Source: Kitasatospora paranensis (GTDB taxonomy: Bacteria > Actinomycetota > Actinomycetes > Streptomycetales > Streptomycetaceae). From it: DNA of 64,000 nt. Positions 55,871 to 64,000 of this stretch are shown here, in pieces. How positions within the stretch are numbered: the stretch's first letter is position 1; each line of letters begins with the position of its first letter. Both the position numbers and the translations under genes were made by a program. Below the pieces are notes generated by a model. The model ran no database searches and was not told the DNA's origin. It saw only the letters and a program-made list of their open reading frames with translations. The stretch spans positions 2,108,001 to 2,172,000 of the forward strand of contig NZ_BAABKV010000001.1 in NCBI RefSeq assembly GCF_039544005.1, written 5' to 3'.

Positions 55871-57313
55871 ATGCCCCGACACCCCAAGCACCGTCGCAGC
55901 CGACAGATCTCCGGACGTCGGCTGACCGCACTCGGACTCGCCGTGGCCGCCGTCGGCACCGGTATCGGCGCCGCCGCCTGGGCCGCACCGGCCACCGCGA
56001 CCGCGAGCACCGACCAGGTCGTCGTGGACAGCCTGACGCTGACGCCGACCACGCCGGCCACCGGCACCTCGGTCACGGCCAAGGCCGTCCTGCACGCCAC
56101 CCGCGCCACCTCCGTCCAGGCGCTCACCGTCGCGGTGCGTTCCGCGAACGGCGCCCACTACGACTTCTCCGGCGCCACCGCGGCGACGCTGGACTCCGCA
56201 CAGCGGACGTTCGCGCCGCAGGCCCGGACCTTCCCGGCCGGCAGCTACACCGCCTTCGTCGCGTACAAGGCCGGGAACGTGTGGCACAACCTGGCGCCGG
56301 CACGGTCGTTCGTCTCCAACGGCTCGACCGTGACCCCCAGCCCCTCGCCGTCCAGCAGCGCCTCCGCGCCGTCGACCCCGAGCGCGGCCCCGACCACCGC
56401 CGCCCCCGGCACGCCGTCGGCGACCCGCACCGCGAGCCCGTCCGCGACGGCTGCCCCGACGAGCGCGTCGCCCACCACGAGCGCCACTCCGACGTCGGCG
56501 CCGAGCACCTCGGCGAGCGCCACGGCGAAGCCGAGCAGCAGCGCCTCCGCCTCCCCCTCGACCTCGGCGAGCCCGTCCGCGTCGGCGTCGCCGTCCGCGT
56601 CCGCCTCGGCGAGCAGCTCCGGCAGCGGTCCGCGCGGCATCGCGGGCAGCTGGAAGTCGGTGTTCGCCGACGAGTTCAACGGCTCCTCGGTCGACTCCTC
56701 GAAGTGGACGGCGAACTGGCTCGGCTGTGCGACCTGCACCACCCCGCCGGTGAACAGCGGCTACGAGTCGGCCGCCTACGCGCCGTCCCAGGCCACCGTC
56801 AGTGGCGGCAGCCTGCACCTGACCGCCGTCCAGCAGGCCACCACCGTCAACGGCAAGACCTACCCGTACCGCTCCGGCATGGTGCAGAGCAACGGCAAGG
56901 CGCAGTTCAGCTACGGCGCGTTCGAGGCCCGGATCTACCTGCCGGCGACCGGCTCCAAGATCTCCAACTGGCCGGCCTTCTGGACCGACGGCCAGAGCTG
57001 GCCCGCCGACGGCGAGATGGACGTCATGGAGGGCCTGGGCGGCCAGGCCTGCTACCACTTCCACTCCCCGGCCGGCGGCCCCGGCAGCTGCGCCTCCGGT
57101 GACTTCACCGGCTGGCACACCTACGGCGCCGAGTGGGCGCCGGGCTCCGTCACCTACTACTACGACGGCGTCCAGGTGGGCAGGATCACCACTGGCATCA
57201 CCACCGCCCCGCAGTACCTGATCCTGAACAACGGCGTGGACAGCACCACCCCCGCGGTGACCTCCGCCCCCGCCGACATGCAGGTCGACTACGTGCGCGT
57301 CTGGCAGCACTGA
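55871..57313 (+). CDS. Secreted GH16 family glycoside hydrolase
   Basis: 480 residues from ATG 55871. A signal peptide (basic MPRHPKHRRSRQ, hydrophobic GLAVAAVGTGIGAAAWA) is followed by a small beta domain (about residues 50-150), a long Ser/Pro/Ala/Thr linker (about 155-255) and a C-terminal GH16 domain. The catalytic motif GEMDVMEG keeps Glu-x-Asp-x-x-Glu. Family members cleave beta-1,3 or beta-1,4 glucans and related polymers; the exact substrate is not clear. The first domain may bind carbohydrate. The gene is alone and ends at a strong terminator. Confidence 0.88.
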   Translation: MPRHPKHRRSRQISGRRLTALGLAVAAVGTGIGAAAWAAPATATASTDQVVVDSLTLTPTTPATGTSVTAKAVLHATRATSVQALTVAVRSANGAHYDFSGATAATLDSAQRTFAPQARTFPAGSYTAFVAYKAGNVWHNLAPARSFVSNGSTVTPSPSPSSSASAPSTPSAAPTTAAPGTPSATRTASPSATAAPTSASPTTSATPTSAPSTSASATAKPSSSASASPSTSASPSASASPSASASASSSGSGPRGIAGSWKSVFADEFNGSSVDSSKWTANWLGCATCTTPPVNSGYESAAYAPSQATVSGGSLHLTAVQQATTVNGKTYPYRSGMVQSNGKAQFSYGAFEARIYLPATGSKISNWPAFWTDGQSWPADGEMDVMEGLGGQACYHFHSPAGGPGSCASGDFTGWHTYGAEWAPGSVTYYYDGVQVGRITTGITTAPQYLILNNGVDSTTPAVTSAPADMQVDYVRVWQH

Positions 57314-57340
57314 GACCGGCAGTACCGACAGCGGCACCAC

Positions 57341-57395
57341 CCGCAGGGCCCGTGCCCCCGTCCCCTTCCCCGGGGCGGGGGCACGGGCCCTGCGG
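57341..57395 (+). terminator. 19-bp hairpin terminator after GH16 gene
   Basis: CCGCAGGGCCCGTGCCCCC pairs perfectly with GGGGGCACGGGCCCTGCGG around a 17-nt C/G loop. It begins 28 bp after the GH16 stop. Confidence 0.85.
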
Positions 57396-57449
57396 CCCGT
57401 CCCGGACGGCGGGACAATGCCGGAGGGGCCCAGCGACCGGGAGGACGCC

Positions 57450-58067
57450 ATGGCGCAGCACCGTCCCGGCGGCCCGGACGGCCGCGACCACACCGAGCAC
57501 CCGGCCCCCACCCCCGCGCCCGCACCCACTCCCGGCCCCGGCCCCGGCCCCGTCGGCTGGCGGGCCCTGCTCGGCGAGGAGACCCTGCGGCTGATCGACC
57601 GCCGGCGGCGGCGCGGCCTGGGTCTGCTGCTGGTCTGCTGCGTGGCACTGCTCCCGTGGATCGGCTATCTGGCGGCGACCCTGCCGGTGCACTACGAGGC
57701 CCGGCAGTGGCGGCTGGCGTGGGTCGGGTTCGACCTCGGCCTGCTGGTGGCCCTCGGGGCGACCGCCTGGTACGGCTGGCGGCGGCGCCGGCTGATGGTG
57801 CCGTGGGCGCTGGCGGCGTCCGTCCTGCTGGTCTGCGACGCCTGGTTCGACGTGATGCTGTCCTGGGGCACGGACGAGATCTGGGAGAGCCTGGGCGCCG
57901 CGCTGCTGATCGAGCTGCCGCTGGCCGCAGCCCTGCTGCTGCGGGTGCGCAGCATCCTCCGGCTCATGGTGCGGCACTACTGGATGCTGGCCGGACTGCC
58001 CGGTGCACCCCCGTCGCTCGGACGGGCCCCGTTGTTCACCGATCCCCCGCCGGAACCCCGGGCCTGA
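57450..58067 (+). CDS. Small integral membrane protein with Pro-rich N-terminus
   Basis: 205 residues from ATG 57450 (GGGAGGACGCC upstream). A Pro-rich cytoplasmic start is followed by four hydrophobic helices (GLGLLLVCCVALLPWIGYLA and three more). I recognise no family name, but proteins of this type are common in Streptomyces. No catalytic residue pattern is visible. The C-terminal PPPEPRA tail is short. Confidence 0.7.
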   Translation: MAQHRPGGPDGRDHTEHPAPTPAPAPTPGPGPGPVGWRALLGEETLRLIDRRRRRGLGLLLVCCVALLPWIGYLAATLPVHYEARQWRLAWVGFDLGLLVALGATAWYGWRRRRLMVPWALAASVLLVCDAWFDVMLSWGTDEIWESLGAALLIELPLAAALLLRVRSILRLMVRHYWMLAGLPGAPPSLGRAPLFTDPPPEPRA

Positions 58068-58224
58068 CCGGCAGGGCGTGGCCCCCGGCAGGGCCGAGCG
58101 GCGGCCGGGCGGGCGGTCGCCGGCAGGGCCGAGCGGCGGCCGGGCGGGCGGAGCGGTTGGGCCGGGCGGGGGATCCGGGCGGTGCGGCCGTCCGGTCCGG
58201 CCCACGGCGGGTGACACTGGAGGT

Positions 58225-58479
58225 ATGGCAGCGTCACCGGACATGGCCGCCGACGACGGGGACATCTTCCACCCGCCGGTCGTCGTAGGGCCTCCCACCC
58301 CAGGCGACCGCCCCTACCGGCAGGTGGAGATCTACGGCCGCCCGGTGGGCGAGGCGCGCAGCGCCGAGGACGTCGCGGAGTACATCCGCCGGGCAGGCGT
58401 GCCCGAACCCGATCTGGACGACCCCGACCTGGTCGGCTGGCGGGGCGGCGACCGGACGGTGTGGTCGGCGGCGGACTGA
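58225..58479 (+). CDS. Small acidic hypothetical protein (84 aa)
   Basis: It starts at ATG 58225 after TGGAGGT. Strongly acidic, with a central RQVEIYGRPVGEARSAEDVAEYIRRAG and a C-terminal DLDDPDLVGWRGGDRTVWSA. No membrane segment. Codon use is that of a real gene. Similar short proteins occur in Streptomyces; the function is unknown. Confidence 0.65.
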   Translation: MAASPDMAADDGDIFHPPVVVGPPTPGDRPYRQVEIYGRPVGEARSAEDVAEYIRRAGVPEPDLDDPDLVGWRGGDRTVWSAAD

Positions 58480-58620
58480 CCCGCGGGCGGGCCCGGCATG
58501 GGCCGTCCAGGGCAATCGGGCCACTCCATCCGCCGACCGGCGGGCCTCTGGAGTGGCCGGGCGGACGGCGCGGGGCGGTAGTGGTAGCAGACCGCTCACG
58601 CCCGGTGAAGGAGTCCGCGA

Positions 58621-59159
58621 TGTTCAAGCCCCGCCCGGCCGCCGCCCTCGCCGCCGCCCTGCTCGCCCTGCTGTGCGCGGCGACGGCCGCCGGCTGCGCC
58701 CCCGGCGACCCGACGCCGGCGCCGCTGCCCGGGGAGCCCCGGCAGGAGTCGGCGAGTCCGAGCCAGGGCCCGAGCCCCGAGCAGAGCGCGAGCCCGGAGC
58801 GGCCCGGCACCCAGGTGGGGCTGGCCGAGGACGCCGGGCTCGGACCGATCCTGGTCGACTCCCAGGGCCGCACCCTCTACCTCTTCGACGGCGACACCTC
58901 GACCCGGTCGACCTGCTACGCCGACTGCGCCGCGGCGTGGCCACCGCTCACGACGGCGGGATTCCCGGTGGCGGGCACGGGGGTGGACGACGGGCTGCTG
59001 GGGGTGGGTCCGCGCACCGACGGCGCCTCGCAGGTGCTCTACAAGGGTCACCCGCTCTACTACAACGCCCAGGACACCCAGGCGGGCGACGCGTCCGGCG
59101 AGCAGATCGACCAGTGGTTCGCGGTGGACGCGCTCGGCGACAAGGTGACCGGCGGGTAA
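58621..59159 (+). CDS. Lipoprotein with 'secreted repeat' domain (COG4315-like)
   Basis: 179 residues from ATG 58621. A lipoprotein signal (ALLALLCAATAAGC, lipobox with Cys24) is followed by a Ser/Pro/Glu linker and two copies of the secreted-repeat motif: GPILVDSQGRTLYLFDGDT...CYADCAAAWPPL and DGASQVLYKGHPLYYNAQDT. Two cysteines in CYADC are conserved. The family is found in many actinomycete envelopes; its function is not established. The C-terminal DQWFAVDALGDKV is the usual family end. Confidence 0.83.
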
Positions 59160-59528
59160 TACCGGACAGGACCGGATCGGCAGCGCCCGAACCGCGCTGA
59201 ATGATGGTCTGCACCAATTTCGATGCCTGCATACTCATCCACAATCCATCCCCGAAATATCCCCGGACCGCCTCATGACTATGCAGTCGGGCGGGTGGCG
59301 ATACCTGGTCACGGAATTCCTCAAGGGATCCTCAAATCTCAAAACATCCCGACGACCTGCACAGATGCCAACTCCCTTGGCATCAGTGAACTTTGACAAT
59401 ATTTCATGATCGACCGCGCCGGGCGAAGATAACTATTCGGATTCATGGGGTTCTGTTCGACAAATCCATCCGCCTAGCCTTGGGCAACTCTCAACCCCTG
59501 CCATTCGTCCGAGAGGTCCACTCCACCC
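59160..59528 (+). promoter_or_regulatory. AT-rich leader region of the permease gene
   Basis: This 369-bp gap is much richer in A/T than the rest of the window. It holds a TTGACA at 59393-59398 but no -10 at normal spacing, and a TGCATACTCATCC motif near 59227 that is faintly like an arginine-repressor box. A palindrome-like CCAACTCCCTTGG occurs near 59368-59380. No ORF. It may be a long regulated leader. Confidence 0.45.
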
Positions 59529-61181
59529 ATGGCTTCTGTTGACCAGTTCGCCCCCACGAGCGCCCCTCCCACCGGCAAGAGCGGCGGCTCGCTCCGCCGC
59601 GAAGTCGGCCTGATCGGGCTCCTCTGGGCGTCCGTCGGCTCGATCATCGGCTCCGGCTGGCTCTACGGCGCGAAGAACGCCGTCATGGTCGCCGGCCCGG
59701 CGGCCCTCATCTCGTGGGGCATCGGCGCGGTCGCGATCGTGCTGCTCGCCTTCGTCCACGCGGAGCTGGGCGGGATGTTCCCGGTCGCCGGCGGCACCGC
59801 CCGCTACCCGCACTACGCCTTCGGCGGCCTGGCCGGCATGTCCTTCGGCTGGTTCTCCTGGCTCCAGGCGGCGACGGTCGCGCCGATCGAGGTCGAGGCC
59901 ATGATCGGCTACGCCGGTCACTGGGAGTTCGCCAAGAGCTTCCTCAACGACAACGGCACCCTCACCACCAGCGGCTTCGTGGTCGCGGTGCTGCTGATGG
60001 GCGTGTTCGTCGCGGTGAACTTCCTCGGCGTCCGGGTCCTCGCCCACACCAACTCGGTGGCGACCTGGCTGAAGATCTTCGTCCCGCTGCTCACCATCTT
60101 CGTGCTGGCGGTCAGCAACTTCCACGGCAGCAACTTCACCTCGCACGGCTTCGCGCCGTTCGGCGCCAAGGGCGTGCTCGCCGCCATCAGCACCAGCGGC
60201 ATCATCTTCGCGCTGCTCGGCTTCGAGCAGGCCATCCAGCTGGCCGGCGAGAGCCGCAACCCCAAGCGCGACATCCCGCGCGCCGTGCTCGGCTCGGTCG
60301 CCATCGGCACCCTGATCTACGTCCTGCTGCAGGTCGTGTTCATCGCCGCGCTGCCCGGCACCGCCTTCGCCAAGGGCTGGGGCAACCTGGACTTCCCCGG
60401 CATCAGCGGCCCGTTCGCCGGCCTCGCCACCCTGGTCGGCCTCGGCTGGCTCGCCTGGGTGCTGTACTTCGACGCCATCGTCTCGCCCGGCGGCACCGGC
60501 CTGATCTACACCACCTCCACCTCGCGCATCTCCTACGGCCTGAGCAAGAACGGCTACGCCCCGCAGCTGTTCGAGCGGATCGACAAGCGCGGCGTGCCGT
60601 GGTTCGGCCTGACCATCTCGTTCGTCACCGGCGTGATCTGCTTCCTGCCCTTCCCGAGCTGGCAGGAGCTGGTCGGCTTCATCACCTCCGCCTCGGTGCT
60701 GATGTACGCCGGCGCCCCGCTGGCCTTCGGCGCACTGCGCCGCCGCCTGCCGAACCGCGAGCGCTCCTACCGGCTGCCGTTCGGCGAGGTCATCGCCCCG
60801 CTGTCGTTCGTGGTCGCCAGCCTGATCATCTACTGGACCGGCTGGCACACCCTGGCCCGCCTGGGCATCGCGATCGTCATCGGCTACCTGCTGCTCGGCG
60901 GCTACGCCGCGTACGCCACCCGCAAGGGCCTGCCGAACGCGCCGCGCCTCGACTGGCGCCCGGCGCAGTGGCTGCCCGTCTACCTGGTGGGTCTCGGCCT
61001 GATCTCCTGGCAGGGCGGCTTCGGTGACGGCACCGGCGCCATCCCGATGTGGTGGGACATGGCCCTGGTCGCCGCGTTCTCCGTCGGCATCTACCACTGG
61101 GCGATCCGGGTGGCCCTGCCGGCCGACCTGATCGACGAGAACATCGAGGGCGTCGAGGTCGTCGACGAGGGCGGTCACTGA
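59529..61181 (+). CDS. APC-family amino acid permease 2
   Basis: 550 residues from ATG 59529. Twelve hydrophobic segments; the first-helix motif GLLWASVGSIIGSGWLYGA (Gly-Ser-Gly break) and ALLGFEQAIQLAGESRNPKRDIPRAVLGS are typical of APC transporters. It lacks visible similarity to the first permease beyond the fold. An AspT/GABA-type or amine substrate is possible but not deducible. The gene stands alone with an AT-rich leader upstream and a strong terminator downstream, which suggests tight separate control. Codon use is exceptionally biased to C-ending codons, as in highly expressed genes. Confidence 0.88.
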   Translation: MASVDQFAPTSAPPTGKSGGSLRREVGLIGLLWASVGSIIGSGWLYGAKNAVMVAGPAALISWGIGAVAIVLLAFVHAELGGMFPVAGGTARYPHYAFGGLAGMSFGWFSWLQAATVAPIEVEAMIGYAGHWEFAKSFLNDNGTLTTSGFVVAVLLMGVFVAVNFLGVRVLAHTNSVATWLKIFVPLLTIFVLAVSNFHGSNFTSHGFAPFGAKGVLAAISTSGIIFALLGFEQAIQLAGESRNPKRDIPRAVLGSVAIGTLIYVLLQVVFIAALPGTAFAKGWGNLDFPGISGPFAGLATLVGLGWLAWVLYFDAIVSPGGTGLIYTTSTSRISYGLSKNGYAPQLFERIDKRGVPWFGLTISFVTGVICFLPFPSWQELVGFITSASVLMYAGAPLAFGALRRRLPNRERSYRLPFGEVIAPLSFVVASLIIYWTGWHTLARLGIAIVIGYLLLGGYAAYATRKGLPNAPRLDWRPAQWLPVYLVGLGLISWQGGFGDGTGAIPMWWDMALVAAFSVGIYHWAIRVALPADLIDENIEGVEVVDEGGH

Positions 61182-61202
61182 CCCCTCCCCTCCCCCGAAA
61201 CC

Positions 61203-61242
61203 CCGCGAGCCCGGCCGGACCCACACCCGGCCGGGCTCGCGG
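61203..61242. terminator. 16-bp hairpin terminator after permease 2
   Basis: CCGCGAGCCCGGCCGG and CCGGCCGGGCTCGCGG pair perfectly around ACCCACAC. It begins 21 bp after the stop codon. Confidence 0.88.
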
Positions 61243-61452
61243 CCGTCCCGGCACCGTCCCCCTCCGGTTGTCGAGCCGTCGGGCGTACCCGCTGCACCGG
61301 GAGGACGACGACCGGGGCCGGGCCGGCGCCCGGATCGCCCGGGCCGTCGGCGGCGGCCGCCCCCGCCACCGCGCGGCCCGGCACCACGAGCCGCCCCGCG
61401 CACCGACCGCCCCGGGGCGGCTCGCCGCGTGCCCGCGGGGGCCCGGCGGCCG

Positions 61453-61495
61453 TTGACAACGGCAGCCCTCCCGGCGAAGCTAAGCAAGCGCTTAG
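61453..61495 (+). promoter_or_regulatory. -35 element and TetR-like operator upstream of the fatty-acid operon
   Basis: TTGACA at 61453-61458 is a consensus -35. CTAAGC and GCTTAG (61480-61485 and 61490-61495) flank AAGC, a palindrome in the -10 region, 29 bp before the first start codon. Similar CTAAGC-n4-GCTTAG sites are typical TetR operators near acyl-CoA genes. No TetR gene is in the window, so the regulator is unseen. Confidence 0.65.
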
Positions 61496-61524
61496 TCAGT
61501 AGATTCCTACCGAGGCGAGGGCCC

Positions 61525-62553
61525 ATGAGCGACACCCCCGAGACCCCACCCGGTCTCGACCTGGCACGGCTGCGCGAGCGGCTCGACGCGGACCTGCCGG
61601 GCACCGTCACCGGACCGCTGCACGCCCGGCTCTTCGAGGGCGGCCGGTCAAACCTGACGTATCTGCTGGAGGACGGCACCTCCCGCTGGGTGCTGCGCCG
61701 CCCGCCGCTCGGCCACGTGCTCGCCACCGCCCACGACATGGCCCGCGAGTACACCGTGCTCGCCGCCCTGCACCCCACCCGGGTCCCGGTACCCCGGCCG
61801 CTGCTGCTGGTCGAGGACACCGAGGTGATCGGCGCGCCCTTCTACCTGATGGAGCACGTCGACGGGACCCCGCACCGGGACGCCGCCGCCCTCGCCGCTC
61901 TCGGCACCGAGCGGGTGCACGCCCTCGGCCTCCACCTCGTCGACACCCTCGTCGACCTGCACGCCGTCGACCCCGACGAGGTCGGGCTCGCCGCCTTCGG
62001 CCGGCCCGAGGGCTTCCTGGAGCGGCAGCTGCGCCGCTGGGGCAAGCAGCTCGACGCCTCCCGCAGCCGTGAGGTGGCCGGCATCGACGACCTGCACGAG
62101 CAGCTCGCCCGCACCCTGCCCGACTCCCCCGCGCCCGCGCTGGTGCACGGCGACTACCGGCTCGACAACGTCCTGGTCGGCGACGACGACCGGATCCGGG
62201 CGGTGCTCGACTGGGAGATGTCCACCCTCGGCGACCCGCTGACCGACGTCGGCCTGCTCGTGATGTACACCGAGCTCGCCCGCCGCTTCGACGGCGCGCT
62301 GCCCGGCGCCGCCCTCGCCCCCGGCTTCCCCACCACCGCCGAACTGGTCGGCCGGTACGCGGCCGGCTCCGGGCGGGACGTCTCCGCCCTCGGCTGGTAC
62401 GTCGGCTTCGCCTCCTTCAAGCTCGCCGTCGTGCTGGAGGGCATCCACTACCGCTTCACCCAGGGCCGCACGGTCGGCGCCGGCTTCGACCGGGTCGGCG
62501 AACTCGTGCCGCTGTTCGTCTCGTTCGGCCTCACCTCACTCAAGGAGCGCTGA
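61525..62553 (+). CDS. APH-like phosphotransferase of the acyl-CoA dehydrogenase (ACAD10/11-type) operon
   Basis: 342 residues from ATG 61525 (GAGGCGAGGGCCC upstream). An aminoglycoside-phosphotransferase/choline-kinase fold: catalytic loop ALVHGDYRLDNVLVGDD and VLDWEMSTLGDPLTDVG carry the catalytic Asp and the metal Asp. In animals ACAD10/ACAD11 combine such a kinase with an acyl-CoA dehydrogenase and act on 4-hydroxy fatty acids; this bacterial pair has the same neighbours. It is followed after 3 bp by the dehydrogenase gene, so they share an operon. Confidence 0.87.
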   Translation: MSDTPETPPGLDLARLRERLDADLPGTVTGPLHARLFEGGRSNLTYLLEDGTSRWVLRRPPLGHVLATAHDMAREYTVLAALHPTRVPVPRPLLLVEDTEVIGAPFYLMEHVDGTPHRDAAALAALGTERVHALGLHLVDTLVDLHAVDPDEVGLAAFGRPEGFLERQLRRWGKQLDASRSREVAGIDDLHEQLARTLPDSPAPALVHGDYRLDNVLVGDDDRIRAVLDWEMSTLGDPLTDVGLLVMYTELARRFDGALPGAALAPGFPTTAELVGRYAAGSGRDVSALGWYVGFASFKLAVVLEGIHYRFTQGRTVGAGFDRVGELVPLFVSFGLTSLKER

Positions 62554-62556
62554 CCC

Positions 62557-63780
<1,224 letters not shown>

Positions 63781-63781
63781 C

Positions 63782-64000
63782 ATGGAGTCGGAACTCCGCG
63801 AGCGCACCGCCGCGCTGCTCGCCGCCCACGACCCCGCCGACACCGACCGGCTCGCATTCCTGCAGGCCCGCTTCGACGCAGGCCTCGCCTGGGTGCACTT
63901 CCCGGAGGGCCTCGGCGGCCTCGGCGCCCCGCGCAGCCTCCAGGCCGTGGTCGACGCCGAACTGGCCGCCGCCGGCGCCCCCGGCAACGACCCCCGGCGG
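63782..64000 (+). CDS. Acyl-CoA dehydrogenase family protein, N-terminal part (runs off the window)
   Basis: 73 residues visible from ATG 63782, 1 bp after the preceding stop. The start MESELRERTAALLAAHDP, then WVHFPEGLGGLGAPRSLQAVVDAELAAAGAP is the N-terminal helix region of a second acyl-CoA dehydrogenase subunit. Such paired dehydrogenases form heteromers in some actinomycete operons. The catalytic part is outside the window. Confidence 0.8.
   Translation, partial: MESELRERTAALLAAHDPADTDRLAFLQARFDAGLAWVHFPEGLGGLGAPRSLQAVVDAELAAAGAPGNDPRR

Noticed and set aside
59393..59434. Standard promoter with TTGACA
   Set aside because: No acceptable -10 is found 16-19 bases downstream; kept only as part of the AT-rich leader.

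Overview
The window is a piece of a high-GC actinomycete chromosome. The GC content, the strong third-position bias, the GTG/TTG starts and the gene families (LAL and SARP regulators, GAF regulators, secreted GH16, type III PKS, ornithine-lipid genes) all point to Streptomycetaceae, meaning Streptomyces, Kitasatospora or a close relative. I cannot fix the genus from the sequence alone. No rRNA, tRNA or CRISPR array was recognised.

1-17.6 kb: a lanthipeptide locus. A minus-strand operon runs lanL (three-domain synthetase with an intact zinc site), an S9 prolyl-oligopeptidase-like protease, eight small precursor genes in tandem, a 15-bp hairpin, and two half-ABC exporters. Two large LAL-type regulators flank it. 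One is an unusual double-module protein with its LuxR helix-turn-helix in the middle of the chain. None of the eight precursors is an annotated-size ORF; I found them by reading. Each has a 20-21 residue leader with an (D/E)ALQ(E/L)L motif and a core made of four or five C-x-x-[S/T] modules. All 34 core cysteines have Ser or Thr exactly three residues downstream. This is the strongest candidate for an undescribed system here.

17.7-28.1 kb: a minus-strand cluster with a VWA protein, a PP2C phosphatase and a membrane-anchored Ser/Thr kinase (a TerY-P-type triad). It continues into a zinc-ribbon membrane peptide, a PknH-ectodomain-like protein, a secreted non-specific nuclease and a DUF1963-type protein that may be its immunity partner. 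A perfect 9+9 bp palindrome separates the cluster from a divergent XRE-NACHT-transmembrane gene.

28-43 kb: secreted proteins, a SnoaL-like protein, a membrane protein, a GNAT, a SARP/AfsR regulator, a glycine-repeat protein, an ALDH/DUF779/GAF-regulator locus, and ornithine-lipid genes olsBA. An IS5-family element has inserted exactly at the olsA stop codon.

43-64 kb: an ECF41-like sigma factor with two NmrA-type oxidoreductases, an AraC regulator, a VOC protein, an APC permease, a PPOX-fold protein and an aldo-keto reductase. Then come a phenolic-lipid-type cluster (type III PKS, ICMT-like methyltransferase, FAD hydroxylase, divergent UbiA prenyltransferase), secreted GH16, small membrane and lipoproteins, a second APC permease, and the start of an APH/acyl-CoA dehydrogenase operon that leaves the window.

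Caveat on data quality: at least 18 single-base frame slips interrupt otherwise well-conserved genes, nearly all in G/C runs, at 0.4-22 kb, 31-34 kb and 46-47 kb. I treat these as probable assembly indels and describe each gene across the slip. Regulated decay cannot be excluded without raw reads.
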